The notes below the pieces were generated by a model. It ran no database searches, had not been told where the DNA came from, and saw nothing but the letters and a program-made list of their open reading frames with translations. Position numbers and translations under genes: made by a program. Source: Cyclobacterium jeungdonense (GTDB taxonomy: Bacteria > Bacteroidota > Bacteroidia > Cytophagales > Cyclobacteriaceae). Taken from it: a stretch of DNA of 64,000 nt. Positions 25,228-35,518 of the stretch are shown here, piece after piece. Positions within the stretch are counted from its first letter, which is position 1. The number at the start of each line of letters is the position of its first letter. The DNA lies in NCBI RefSeq assembly GCF_010994275.1, contig NZ_WMCD01000001.1:1240001-1304000 (forward strand). Reading direction: 5' to 3'.

Positions 25228-26847
25228 CTAATTCGTATTAACCAGCTTTTTTGGAATGGTAAAATAAAAGGTGGAACCAACCCCAAGCTGAGATTCCACA
25301 CCTACCCTGCCTCCCCATCTTTCGATTATTTTTTTTACCGTAGCCAGTCCAATTCCCGTTCCTTCATATTCCTCTTTACGGTGAACCCTAATAAAAATAT
25401 CGAATATTCTATCAAAATATTCGGGAGCTATGCCTATTCCGTTATCCTGTATGGAAACTTTCCAAAAATCTCCTTCCTCATAAGCGCTTACCCTAATTTC
25501 AGGCCTTCGTTCTTCGGAATGGTACTTTAAGGCGTTACTCATGAGATTCTGAAAAACCTGAATCAATGGGAAGTGATACCCATGCACAACTGGCAAGCCC
25601 AGAGCCTGAACGGTAGCGTCTAGTTCCCTAATCCGATTCCGGAAAACCTGGCAAACCCCTTCCATCACTTGAGTTAGATCCACTTTTTCTTGTTTACCGC
25701 CATTTTTCCCTACACGACTGAATTCCAAAAGTCCCAAAATGATCTGCCGCATTCTGTTGGATCCGTCAACGGCATAAAATATGTATTTACGTGCCCTGTC
25801 ATCCAATTGCTGTCCGTACTTTTTTTCCAGTAAGGCGAGAAAACTACTAATCATGCGCAAGGGTTCCTGTAAATCATGAGAAGCTATATAAGCAAATTGT
25901 TCGAGTTCCTGATTGGACCTGCTTAAGTCAGCTGCCCGGTTTTTTAGTTTTTGATTAAGAACCTCAAGATCGTCCGTCTTATTGGATACCAATCGTCTTA
26001 GTTTAATGGGCTCTGCCGTTTTCTGGTAAACAAAGCCCGCCAAAAGCCCTGAAAAAATCAGTCCAAAAACCAAAAAAAGGCCCGCCTCCTGTAGGTGCCT
26101 GGGGTTATTCAACCTCACGTACAGTTTCCAATCCCCTTCCTCGATGTAGGCTGTTTGATATAGTCCATTTGTCTGGATTTCGTCTCCAGAAAAGGAAAAA
26201 TAAGTTTCAACGCCGTCATCATTTATTTTAGCCAGGTGAATACTGTATAACTCCTGGGTACTCTCCAGTCCCAATTGCAAACTTTCGATCCAGCTATCCA
26301 GTTTGATTACCACTGCTGAAAATCCCCAAAACTTATCGTTCCTATACACCGGTAATCTCCCCACTAATCCCATGCCTCCCTGTTTCAACGCAAAAGGTCC
26401 CTCAAAATACAAGCTGTTTCTGGCTTTTGCTTTTTCGGAGGCCCGTCTGTGATGAACGTTATCCGTTATTCTCAACCCGATAACAGCTTCGTTACCTTCC
26501 AGCGGATAGGTTTTTACAATTACCCCCCCTTCTACTAACTGTAACGCATCTATTGATTGATTTGCCGATAAAATTCGTCCTGCCAGGGATTCAAAATCGG
26601 ATACTACCAGGTCTTTTTCAACTAAAAATGCAAGTAATCGCGTAGAACTTACGCTGTAGTTTAAAGAGTTCTCGATTTTCTCTTTTATATTTCTTGTTTG
26701 TTCCCTGACCAGAAATAGTTCATTGCTTTTCCCAACCACATACACCCGGTAACTTATAATAAAAACAATTAACATGGCGCCTATAAATGCAATGACACTA
26801 TTAAAAAACGGGCGGTTAAGATTTCCCCCAAGTATCCCTCTCCTCAT
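25228..26847 (-). CDS. CHASE-domain sensor histidine kinase
   Basis: Membrane histidine kinase of 539 residues. A first membrane segment at about 16-35 (IAFIGAMLIVFIISYRVYVV) and a second at about 258-278 enclose a periplasmic sensor like the CHASE domain (DALQLVEGGVIVKTYPLEGN, FEGPFALKQGGMGLVGRLPV). The kinase core follows: phospho-acceptor His324 in YIASHDLQEPLRM, N-box NLMSNALKY, DNGIGI, and GTGIGLATVKKI. The ATG at 26847 shares one base with the upstream kinase stop (TGATG). A GTG one codon earlier is possible. No response regulator lies nearby. Its core closely resembles that of the coupled 2150-residue kinase, which suggests duplication. Confidence 0.93.
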   Translation of the reverse strand: MRRGILGGNLNRPFFNSVIAFIGAMLIVFIISYRVYVVGKSNELFLVREQTRNIKEKIENSLNYSVSSTRLLAFLVEKDLVVSDFESLAGRILSANQSIDALQLVEGGVIVKTYPLEGNEAVIGLRITDNVHHRRASEKAKARNSLYFEGPFALKQGGMGLVGRLPVYRNDKFWGFSAVVIKLDSWIESLQLGLESTQELYSIHLAKINDDGVETYFSFSGDEIQTNGLYQTAYIEEGDWKLYVRLNNPRHLQEAGLFLVFGLIFSGLLAGFVYQKTAEPIKLRRLVSNKTDDLEVLNQKLKNRAADLSRSNQELEQFAYIASHDLQEPLRMISSFLALLEKKYGQQLDDRARKYIFYAVDGSNRMRQIILGLLEFSRVGKNGGKQEKVDLTQVMEGVCQVFRNRIRELDATVQALGLPVVHGYHFPLIQVFQNLMSNALKYHSEERRPEIRVSAYEEGDFWKVSIQDNGIGIAPEYFDRIFDIFIRVHRKEEYEGTGIGLATVKKIIERWGGRVGVESQLGVGSTFYFTIPKKLVNTN

Positions 26848-29800
26848 CACCTCTTCTCATTTTCAAGCCTACTAGTCTCAATAGCTCCTGAAGGCCGGGG
26901 TAGGGTAAAATAAAAGGTACTCCCGTTCCCTTTAGCGGACTCCACGCCTATCGTGCCCCCTAAATTTTCTATGATTTTTTTCACAATTGCCAGCCCCATT
27001 CCGGTTCCTGTATATTCTTCATTGTTGTGAAGCCTGTTGAAAATAATAAATATTTTTTCGTGATAGATCGGATCAATCCCGATACCATTGTCCTTGATGA
27101 AAAATCTCCAGAAATCTCCTGCAGCTTCCGCTTGAATTTCTATTTGGGGCGGATTATCGGGCCGTTTATATTTAAGGGCGTTTCCGATCAGGTTTTGAAA
27201 TACCTGCATCAGCGGTGCCCGGTAAGAAATCACCGATGGCAGCTCTCCATAAATTACTTTCGCATTCCCTTCCCTGATTATTCTTTTTTGTAACACACAA
27301 ACTTCATCCACTATTTGGCTGATTGAAATAAGCTTCAAACTATCCTCATGTTTTCCAATTCGTGAAAACTCCAGCAGGTCTAAAATGATTTGCCGCATTC
27401 TTTTCGCCCCATCAATGGCAAAACGAATGTATTGATGTGCCTTTTCATCCAAGTCGGGACCGTATTTCCTTTCCAAAAGCCCCATAAAACTACTGACCAT
27501 CCGCAAGGGTTCCTGGAGGTCATGAGAAGCCACATAGGCAAATTGTTCCAATTCCAGATTGGATCGCTCCAGTTCTTTCGAATGTACGGACATTTGCTGG
27601 TTCAGGGCTTCTAACGATTCTTCGTATTCCTTTCTATAGGTAATGTCCGTCATGGCACCCACCACCCGGGTTACCTTGCCTTCCTGATTCCTAATAAATA
27701 TAGCCCTGTCCATCACAAAAGCATAAAACCCATTTTGTTGCAAAAACCGATATTCCTCAAACCAGTTGGTAAGCGTTTCACTTTCTAAAAATTGCTGGAT
27801 TTTACTGGCCACCTTTTCCCGATCATCCGGGTGAATGAAACTCACCAAAAGATCCAAGGTAGGTGTAAGTGATTCCAGGTCATAACCGAATAAAGTTTGA
27901 AATCCCCTGCCCCAAAACAACCGATTATTTTCTACGTCAAAATCCCAAATGGCATCGTTGGTAGCTTCGGCGATTTTTTCAAATCGTTCGTTTGATTGGC
28001 GGACATTTTCAGAAGCTATTTTCTCTTTCGTTATGTCCTTGATAAACACACTCAAGCCCTCGTCTGACGGATAAGCATTTACTTCGAGCCACGTGTTCAA
28101 TGGGTCAAAATATTCTTCAAAATGAACGGGGGATTGGGTTTCTAAGGCATTAATGTATTGCCTCTGAAATTTATATTTTTTCGCGTCTGGGAATACTTCA
28201 AACAACACCTGTCCCAATAGTTGAGATCGGTTTACACCCATAAGCTGTTCTGCCCGCTGGTTCCAATAGCGGATTTTCCAATCGTTGTCTAAAGCAAAAA
28301 AAGCTTCCCCAATACTTTCTAAAATGGCATTTTTTTCTTCAAAGGACTGCTGAAGTGCCAGTTGACTATTTCTTCGCTGAATAGCCGAGGAAAGATTGGC
28401 GGCGATGGTTTGCAAAAAGGACAATTCATTTTCAGACCAACTCCGATCTTTTTCGCAATCGTCAAATCCCAACAATCCATTAAACTCATTATCTATTATG
28501 ACTGGCATGGCCAATGTAGAGACAATACCCTGGGCCTCCAGGATATCTTTTAGTTTACCGGCTTGCAAATCCCTCCGATTCTTAGCGTAAGGTTCTCCCT
28601 TTTGGAGACGTTGATATATTTCAGGGTAATCATCCAGCTCCATATTTTGAAGATCAGGGTTATGAAGTTGCGAAGGTATTCCTTTCCTGGACCATTCTGC
28701 TGTTTGACTGATTACAGGCTTTCCATGATTGGGGTGCGGGTGACGTTGAAAAAAATACACCCGATCGACACTTATGGTCTTTCCTGTCAGTTCAAAGACT
28801 TCACTCAAAACCTGACTCCAATTCTCCACCAATAAAAATTTACCAATCACCTTGGAAATAACTTCCAATAAGCGGTTGTTTTTGGTAAGTTGGATTTCAT
28901 TGGTTTTTTGCTCATGAATATCCTGAATGGATCCGAACAAACGCGTGCACTTACCCTCTTCAAATTCCGCTTTACCAATGCTTCTTACCCATTTTTCTTT
29001 TCCAGTATGGGTAATTAATGGAAGTTGGACATCCCATGGATTGCCCGATTGGATGGTTTCATTGATGGTCTCTGTTAAAAATTCCCGAACATCCGGACGA
29101 TAAAAATTGATTGCTTCTTCTAAGTTGGGAAATTGATCATTTGGCAATTCGTATATTTCCCTGGTGATGGTGGAGAGAAACAATTTCTCTTTCTTCAAAT
29201 CGATCTCCCAGCTTCCAACTCTGGAAAGCTGAGTAGCGTTGTCCAACAACTCCTGTAACTTCACCATTTCGGAAATATCATGCCCATAGGAAAAAACCAG
29301 TCCTTCTTCTCCAAAAACTTCCGAAGAATTCCAGGAGATCCATCGAACAGCTCCGGATTTGGTTCGGTATCGATTTACAAAATTGCGAACTTTCCGGTCA
29401 CTCGTAAACATATTCGGGAACTCTTGTTTCGTTTTTGCCAGGTCTTCTGTGTGAATAAAATCCGTAAAGGGCCTGGAAACCAGCTCTTCGGATGAATAAC
29501 CTAACAACTGGCAAAACGCAGGATTAACCTTTACGAAATACCCATCGGGATCCGTGATGGCCAGAATTTCCGGTGCGCTTTCGAATAACAACATCATTTC
29601 TTCTTCCTGCTGTTTCCGCCTAATCTCAGCCCCCAAAAACGCCCCCAGGGGTTGGAATACATGACTATCGGTCAAAATTCCGTTACCCTGTTTCTCCCCA
29701 AAGAGTAACAACACACCCACCACCTGTTCTTTTTGAAGGAGTGGAATTCCAGCAGCTTCCTTTAAATTTCCTGAAGTGAGCAGCTTTTTACGGCTTAAAG

Positions 29801-32800
29801 AAGGAAATTCCGATAGATTCTCGAAAATCTGGGGGATCCCGTCCTGCCACACCTTACCAGGGAGCCCACTTCCGTAAGAGAAACTACCTGTATTACCAGC
29901 TATTCGAGCCAGTTTACCATTTCGCCAGTAGCTCTGAACCATGTTGAGCTGTTTGCCTTTGATCCCGACCATCCAAATTTCGCCCCCCACATATCCTCCA
30001 TAATGGGATAAATATTCCAAGACCCCGAAAAGTGTTTCGTTTAGATTGACTTCATTTTTAAAAAACCCGGAAATCTCGTGCTCCAACTCCCGCAATAGAG
30101 AAGCTTTTTTTACTTCGGAAATATCCCGCAACACACCAATCATACGCAAAGGTTCTCCCGATTCGTCCCGGATAAGGTGGGCAATCTCTTCAGTAAATAG
30201 ATACGTGCCGCTTTTGTGGCGGAAGCGAAAATTTTTGTGCCAACGCTTCTTTTCAGGGTTAGTTAAAAATTGCTCCCATTCATCTTTGTTTTTCTCAGCA
30301 TCCACAGGGTGCATAAATTCCCCCCAATCGGAAATTTTGCTTATTTGCTCCCCCTTATCAAAACCAAAAATCCGATAAAACCCCTCTCCCCATAGAAATT
30401 CGTCAGCCACTACATCCCATTCGTAAATAGCATCTTTGGTTGCCCTATTTACATACTCGTACCGCTCATTGTTTTTCTTCAGCTCTCTTTCGAATTCGAT
30501 CCGATCACTGATATCTATTCCCATGCACTGAATTTCATGAGGTATTCCACCACCATCAACAATGCAAATAAAATCCCAAAGTGTGGTGACCGTACCACCT
30601 CCCTGCCTAGGCTTATCGATTTCAATTTTGAAAACAATTTCCGGGTTATTAAGGCATTTTTCCACCACCTCAATAACCTTTTGATGATCATACTCACAAA
30701 TAGAAGGAAGGCTGCTTTGTCCAATAATTTTGCCATCAGGGTAAATCCAACCAAAATCCTCAATAAATTTCTTATTGACATAAGTGTATTTCCCTTCCAT
30801 GTCCGTACGAAGAACGTAATTGGTCTGGGATTCGTAAAACCCCCTGTATCGGGCTTCGCTTTTCTTTAATCGCTCCTGCGCCTCTATCAATTCCGTTATT
30901 TCCACACTGTTTACCACGATTCCGCCCACTGCGGGATCGCCGGACAGATCGGTAGCCACGCTTTGTAGCCAACACCAGGAACCATCTTTTCTTTTGAACC
31001 GGTAGGGACTGCATTTTATCCGCTTTTTTTGAGCCAGTCCGGCAAATTCGGCAATTACCCTTTCCCGATCATCCGGATGAAATTTATCAATGGCTTTGGT
31101 ACCCAAAATTTCATTTTCCTCGTACCCCACATGTACCGTGTAATTAGGACTTACGTACAAATATTCCGAATCATTGGATAATATGGCAATTAAATCAGAG
31201 CCCGCTTGTACCAATGCCTTAAACCGCTTTTCACTTTTCTCCAGGGCCTCCTCGGCTACTTTTCGCTCAGTAACGTCCACCATCAGTCCTCTGAGGTAGG
31301 TTCCCCTACCCTGGACTTCTTCTACTTGCACCAAATCGTTGAACCATATCCAATTGCCATTTTTGGCTTGCATGCGGTATTCAAGGGTATAATCCTCTCC
31401 TGCCTTAATTTTATCTTTGGCTTGGGTAAAAATCCGATCCTTGTCGTCCTCGTGGATATGTTCCTCCCAGAAGTTTTCCGATTCCATCCATTCTTTTACC
31501 GTATACCCTAGAATGGCACTAACCTGGGGACTTAAAAATTTCATTGAACTGGTTTGGAAATCTGCTTCCCAAAAAATTCCGTTAATATTTCGAACCAAGG
31601 TGTTAACCCTTTCATTAGAAAGCTTCATCGCTGTTTCTGCGATTAATTGGTCAATCGCAGCACCCAAATGAGCTGCCAGCGTATCCAACAACCTAACTTC
31701 CTCTTTCAAAAAGAGATCCCTTTCATCACGTTGAAAACCAATCGGATACCCTACTCTCAAGGTAAGTTTTTTTTCGTCAATGGTGCCGTAGGAAGAAGTC
31801 AAATAAGTTGAAAAAGGAGAAAATCCCGAACTAAAAAAACCACTACTTCCATAATGTATGGTAGCTATGGCACTTTCGGAATGCTTCCAGCCTGTGGGTA
31901 TTATCTCCACTGCCTGGTCCAGAAGTGAATCCCAGTCAAAAACGGAATTGGTTAATTGAGTAATCCGATAAAGGCATTGCTGTTCTTTTACCCTTTCATT
32001 AAGCGATTCAAAGGTATTTTTAAGGTCTATTTCTGCTTCTTTCTGTTTCGTAATATCCAGAATCACTGCATCCCAGACGATACTGCCGTCTTTTAAATTG
32101 CTTGGGTTGCCCATGCCTTTATGCCAACGTGTACTGCCATCCGGATGCAGGTATCGCCATTCATGCGTCCAAAAACTAAGATGTTTAGCTGATTGATATA
32201 TCTTTTCCAAATGGACCTTGTAATCCTCCCGGTGGTAACGGTCCCATATTAGCTGGTTGTCTTTCATCGCCATTTCAGGCGAAATCCCCCACAAACGGGA
32301 AGCCCCATTGCTGACCAATTCCAAGGCATCAGTACCATCGCTATACCTCCGGTAGCGGTATACTACCCCAGGTATATTGTCAGAGATGGATTGAAATTGA
32401 ATTTCCCGGTTCTTTCTCTCCGTAATATCGGTATGGGTACCTGACATCATCAGAGGTCTGTCGTCTTCTGACCATTTGGTCACCTTCCCCCTATCATTGA
32501 TCCAGACCAAATGGCCTTCCTTGTGAATCAAGCGGCATTCTATGTTATAATAATCCCTCTTTTTGCTGAAACACTCCTCTAAAATTTTATCAGAAACATT
32601 TCGATCCTCCGGATGAACAAGGGTATACCAGGTTTCCATGGTGAAGGGGCTTAATTCTTCTTTGGAATAACCCACCATTTCGGCATAACAGGCATTAATC
32701 ACTACCTGATCGGTCTCCATATTCCACTCCCAGGTTCCTACTTGGGTAGCCTCTAATATATTCGATAGCCGATGGGTTTCCTTTTGCAGGTTGTCCCTGG

Positions 32801-33299
32801 TTAATTCCAGGTCTTGATTACTTTTTCTTAGCTCCAGTATTCGCTTGACCTGTGTACCCAGTGATTTCAATGCAGCCAATTTTTCAGGCTCTATACTTCT
32901 GGGTTTATGATCGATGACGCAAAGTGCCCCTACAGGATGCCCTTCGGGTGTGAAAATCGGAACCCCTGCGTAGAAAACAATTTTTGGATCACCGGTGACC
33001 ATTGGATTATCTTTAAATCGGGGGTCTTTCCTGGTATCGGCTACTACCATTACCTCATCTGGGTTTTCCATGGAAAACCGGCAAAAAGACTCTTCAACCG
33101 AAGTTTCTGTGCGGTCAGTTCCAATTCGGGACTTGAAATACTGTTTCTTTTCCGTTAAAACGGTAAGCAGGGATATGGGCGTACTAAATAATACACTAGC
33201 TAATTGAGAAATGGCATCAAAATCCTTCTCCGGCTCACCGTTTAATAATCCATAAGCAGCTAAAACCCCCTCTACCTGTTGCTGTTTTTTTGATCCCAT
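26847..33299 (-). CDS. Giant cytoplasmic multi-PAS/GAF histidine kinase
   Basis: A 2150-residue kinase with no signal peptide or membrane segment. My reading, with approximate borders: GAF 20-155, PAS 177-302, PAS 303-428, GAF-like 429-563, four PAS 564-1075, GAF 1076-1240, PAS 1241-1360, PAS 1361-1475, GAF 1476-1665, PAS 1666-1780, PAS 1781-1905, HisKA (His about 1926 in YVASHDLQEPLRM), HATPase with NLIGNALKY, DNGIGI and GTGMGLAIVKKI. Many PAS units end in the DITERK/DVTERK linker. About 14 sensor modules feed one kinase core; there is no receiver or Hpt domain. It is coupled to the CHASE kinase downstream. Ligands are unknown. Confidence 0.93.
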   Translation of the reverse strand: MGSKKQQQVEGVLAAYGLLNGEPEKDFDAISQLASVLFSTPISLLTVLTEKKQYFKSRIGTDRTETSVEESFCRFSMENPDEVMVVADTRKDPRFKDNPMVTGDPKIVFYAGVPIFTPEGHPVGALCVIDHKPRSIEPEKLAALKSLGTQVKRILELRKSNQDLELTRDNLQKETHRLSNILEATQVGTWEWNMETDQVVINACYAEMVGYSKEELSPFTMETWYTLVHPEDRNVSDKILEECFSKKRDYYNIECRLIHKEGHLVWINDRGKVTKWSEDDRPLMMSGTHTDITERKNREIQFQSISDNIPGVVYRYRRYSDGTDALELVSNGASRLWGISPEMAMKDNQLIWDRYHREDYKVHLEKIYQSAKHLSFWTHEWRYLHPDGSTRWHKGMGNPSNLKDGSIVWDAVILDITKQKEAEIDLKNTFESLNERVKEQQCLYRITQLTNSVFDWDSLLDQAVEIIPTGWKHSESAIATIHYGSSGFFSSGFSPFSTYLTSSYGTIDEKKLTLRVGYPIGFQRDERDLFLKEEVRLLDTLAAHLGAAIDQLIAETAMKLSNERVNTLVRNINGIFWEADFQTSSMKFLSPQVSAILGYTVKEWMESENFWEEHIHEDDKDRIFTQAKDKIKAGEDYTLEYRMQAKNGNWIWFNDLVQVEEVQGRGTYLRGLMVDVTERKVAEEALEKSEKRFKALVQAGSDLIAILSNDSEYLYVSPNYTVHVGYEENEILGTKAIDKFHPDDRERVIAEFAGLAQKKRIKCSPYRFKRKDGSWCWLQSVATDLSGDPAVGGIVVNSVEITELIEAQERLKKSEARYRGFYESQTNYVLRTDMEGKYTYVNKKFIEDFGWIYPDGKIIGQSSLPSICEYDHQKVIEVVEKCLNNPEIVFKIEIDKPRQGGGTVTTLWDFICIVDGGGIPHEIQCMGIDISDRIEFERELKKNNERYEYVNRATKDAIYEWDVVADEFLWGEGFYRIFGFDKGEQISKISDWGEFMHPVDAEKNKDEWEQFLTNPEKKRWHKNFRFRHKSGTYLFTEEIAHLIRDESGEPLRMIGVLRDISEVKKASLLRELEHEISGFFKNEVNLNETLFGVLEYLSHYGGYVGGEIWMVGIKGKQLNMVQSYWRNGKLARIAGNTGSFSYGSGLPGKVWQDGIPQIFENLSEFPSLSRKKLLTSGNLKEAAGIPLLQKEQVVGVLLLFGEKQGNGILTDSHVFQPLGAFLGAEIRRKQQEEEMMLLFESAPEILAITDPDGYFVKVNPAFCQLLGYSSEELVSRPFTDFIHTEDLAKTKQEFPNMFTSDRKVRNFVNRYRTKSGAVRWISWNSSEVFGEEGLVFSYGHDISEMVKLQELLDNATQLSRVGSWEIDLKKEKLFLSTITREIYELPNDQFPNLEEAINFYRPDVREFLTETINETIQSGNPWDVQLPLITHTGKEKWVRSIGKAEFEEGKCTRLFGSIQDIHEQKTNEIQLTKNNRLLEVISKVIGKFLLVENWSQVLSEVFELTGKTISVDRVYFFQRHPHPNHGKPVISQTAEWSRKGIPSQLHNPDLQNMELDDYPEIYQRLQKGEPYAKNRRDLQAGKLKDILEAQGIVSTLAMPVIIDNEFNGLLGFDDCEKDRSWSENELSFLQTIAANLSSAIQRRNSQLALQQSFEEKNAILESIGEAFFALDNDWKIRYWNQRAEQLMGVNRSQLLGQVLFEVFPDAKKYKFQRQYINALETQSPVHFEEYFDPLNTWLEVNAYPSDEGLSVFIKDITKEKIASENVRQSNERFEKIAEATNDAIWDFDVENNRLFWGRGFQTLFGYDLESLTPTLDLLVSFIHPDDREKVASKIQQFLESETLTNWFEEYRFLQQNGFYAFVMDRAIFIRNQEGKVTRVVGAMTDITYRKEYEESLEALNQQMSVHSKELERSNLELEQFAYVASHDLQEPLRMVSSFMGLLERKYGPDLDEKAHQYIRFAIDGAKRMRQIILDLLEFSRIGKHEDSLKLISISQIVDEVCVLQKRIIREGNAKVIYGELPSVISYRAPLMQVFQNLIGNALKYKRPDNPPQIEIQAEAAGDFWRFFIKDNGIGIDPIYHEKIFIIFNRLHNNEEYTGTGMGLAIVKKIIENLGGTIGVESAKGNGSTFYFTLPRPSGAIETSRLENEKR

Positions 33300-33368
33300 A
33301 AAAAATTAATAAAGGTTTTCTTTTCTTCAGATCCCCATGCTTTAAAGCTACACTTTTTAAAGGTATTT

Positions 33369-34403
33369 TTACTTCAACTCCAATTTTTTGTTTGTCGCGG
33401 ATGAGTCGTAAATTCCCAAAATTAATGCCAGCGACCGTCGGGCATCTTCTCCGGTTACCATAGGAGGACGGTCACTTCTTATTGCCTCCACCATGTCTTT
33501 TACCTGTCCCTGATGCAATTTAAAGTCTATAGCCATGGGGTCGGAAGCCCCGCTACCTCCCACATCGGTAGGTGAAGTTGCATCTGATGATTCCCCTTTG
33601 ATAGCGTAAACCACAATTTTTCCTCCTTCCAGAATAATGGTTCCCTTTTCTCCATAAATTTCCAACCGTTCCGGATTACCCGGATATAGGGAGGTTCCCC
33701 CGGTGATAGTTCCAAGAGCCCCATTCTTAAAATTTACAATGGCTGCTGCGGTATCCTCACCTTCAATATTATGAACCATGGTCCGAACCTGTCCAAATAC
33801 AGCTTTAGCATCTCCCATAATATCCAACAACAAATCAATAGTATGCACCCCCTGATTTATCAAAGCGGCTCCCCCATCGCCCTCTTTCGTGCCTTTCCAG
33901 GCGCTGCTGCTGTAATATGAAGGATCTCGGTACCAATTAATAGCTGCCGTTCCCATCAATAACTTTCCCAATTTCCCGGATTGGACCGCCTCTTTTAAGC
34001 GAAGGTAACCCGGCTTAAGTCGGTTCTGAAAGATAACACCAAGTTTAACTCCTGAATCCTTGCAGGCTTTTATCAGGGCATCTGCCCGCTCCAGGTTCAC
34101 TTCTATCGGTTTTTCCAGCAAGATATGTTTACCGGCCTTGGCTGCCTCCACGGCAGGCTCCAGGTGATTGCCACTATGAGTACAGATACATACCACATCC
34201 ACATCTTTTCGCGACAAAAAGGCCTTTCGATCCGCATCGGCCGGAACATTGAATTTTGCTGCTGCCGTTTTGGCACGTTCCGGAGTGGAACTGCACACAG
34301 CTATCAATTTACTATCTTCACAGGCATTAATGGCATCCGCATGCATTCCCGCAATCGCTCCCGTGCCAATAATTCCAAATCCTAATGGTCTGTTATGAGT
34401 CAT
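33369..34403 (-). CDS. Cytosolic Gfo/Idh/MocA family oxidoreductase
   Basis: A 344-residue oxidoreductase without a signal peptide. The Rossmann motif is GFGIIGTGAIAGMHADAI (residues about 8-25); LIAVCSSTPERA and DVVCICTHSGNHLEPA follow, and the catalytic-motif lysine is in LLEKPIEVN, a standard EKP. Dimer/substrate-domain landmarks include INQGVHTIDLLLDIMG with its conserved His. It starts 13 bases after the stop of the neighbouring Gfo/Idh gene, so the two form a cytosolic pair that could carry out sequential oxidation and reduction of one sugar (inference). The giant kinase gene follows 69 bases later on the same strand. Confidence 0.93.
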   Translation of the reverse strand: MTHNRPLGFGIIGTGAIAGMHADAINACEDSKLIAVCSSTPERAKTAAAKFNVPADADRKAFLSRKDVDVVCICTHSGNHLEPAVEAAKAGKHILLEKPIEVNLERADALIKACKDSGVKLGVIFQNRLKPGYLRLKEAVQSGKLGKLLMGTAAINWYRDPSYYSSSAWKGTKEGDGGAALINQGVHTIDLLLDIMGDAKAVFGQVRTMVHNIEGEDTAAAIVNFKNGALGTITGGTSLYPGNPERLEIYGEKGTIILEGGKIVVYAIKGESSDATSPTDVGGSGASDPMAIDFKLHQGQVKDMVEAIRSDRPPMVTGEDARRSLALILGIYDSSATNKKLELK

Positions 34404-34416
34404 CTTGTTCTAACGC

Positions 34417-35427
34417 TTATTTTTTGTAATAATTCTTCGTCATTTCTTCCATTACCCAGTTGGTTCGCGCGGCAGTCTCTCCCGTACTTGGGCTGGCATT
34501 TTCCTTTCCCAATAATTCTTCTACAATTGATTGAATCAAAAAATACTGAATATTTTCAGGCATGTCAAACGTAAATTCCTGCTCTTTTTCACCGTCTTTA
34601 CGGAGGGTAACCCAAGTACCCCAAAAACAAGGGAAACTAATTTCGCCGGAGGTTCCAATAATTTTTATTTCATCCTTTTTGGACGATTCCCCTGTGGTAA
34701 AACACCAGTTGCCGCTGCCTAAAACTCCGCTTTCAAATCTAAAATTAGCCAATACGATGTCTTCTGCCGGATATTCGCCGGCCTGATTACCAGCTATGGC
34801 ATTTACTTCGGCAATGGGCCCAAACAAAAAATCCAGGTAATCCAACTGATGAGAACCCAAATCAAAAAAATACCCTCCACCAGCTACTTCCGGATCGATG
34901 CGCCAATTGGCCGCAATATCCTCCTTCATGTCCGGGTGCTTGGGTTGGTTAATAGTAATGTTTACATAACGAACCTTACCGATTTCTCCTGTTTCAATCA
35001 GACTTTTTACCTTCAAAAAATTGGGCAAGGTACGCCTGTAGTAGGCAACAAAAAGTGGCACTTCCGCCGCCTGGCATACCCGGATCATTTCCTTGCATTC
35101 CTGGTAATCCCTGGCCATGGGTTTTTCCACATAAACCGGCTTTCCTGCTGCCGCTGCCTTTTTAGTAAGCTCCAGATGGGCATTGGGAGGAGTAGCGATG
35201 TAGATAGCGTTCACCTCAGGATCCTGAATCAGGGCATCTGCATCCCCATACCAGGTGGATACCCCATGCCTTTCGGCATAATCCTGGGCCTTGGCCTCGT
35301 TTCTTCGCATGACGGCAATTAGTTGCGAGCCCTTAACCTTTTGCATGGCAGGCGCGCTTTTCTTCTCACAGACATCTCCCACACCAAGTACACCCCATTT
35401 TACTTCTTTACCTTCAATTTTCTTCAT
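34417..35427 (-). CDS. Cytosolic Gfo/Idh/MocA family oxidoreductase
   Basis: Oxidoreductase of about 336 residues from the ATG at 35427; a TTG 18 bases upstream is less likely. The Rossmann motif reads WGVLGVGDVCEKKSAPAM and the catalytic motif is VEKPMARDYQE, with the classical EKP. The C-terminal domain contains GGGYFFDLGSHQLDYLDFLF with the conserved His of the family. The GDVxEKKSAPA-type N-terminus marks a subfamily common in Bacteroidota carbohydrate loci. It precedes a second Gfo/Idh gene by 13 bases and follows the CBM9/PKD gene by 91 bases, so all may be one operon starting at 38577. Confidence 0.93.
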   Translation of the reverse strand: MKKIEGKEVKWGVLGVGDVCEKKSAPAMQKVKGSQLIAVMRRNEAKAQDYAERHGVSTWYGDADALIQDPEVNAIYIATPPNAHLELTKKAAAAGKPVYVEKPMARDYQECKEMIRVCQAAEVPLFVAYYRRTLPNFLKVKSLIETGEIGKVRYVNITINQPKHPDMKEDIAANWRIDPEVAGGGYFFDLGSHQLDYLDFLFGPIAEVNAIAGNQAGEYPAEDIVLANFRFESGVLGSGNWCFTTGESSKKDEIKIIGTSGEISFPCFWGTWVTLRKDGEKEQEFTFDMPENIQYFLIQSIVEELLGKENASPSTGETAARTNWVMEEMTKNYYKK

Positions 35428-35518
35428 GAGGTTAAACTTAGGCAAAAGTTTTTACATGTGTGCACCGATGGGCCCAGTAGATTTCTTCTAACTGCCAAAT
35501 CTAACGCACCAGCTACTT

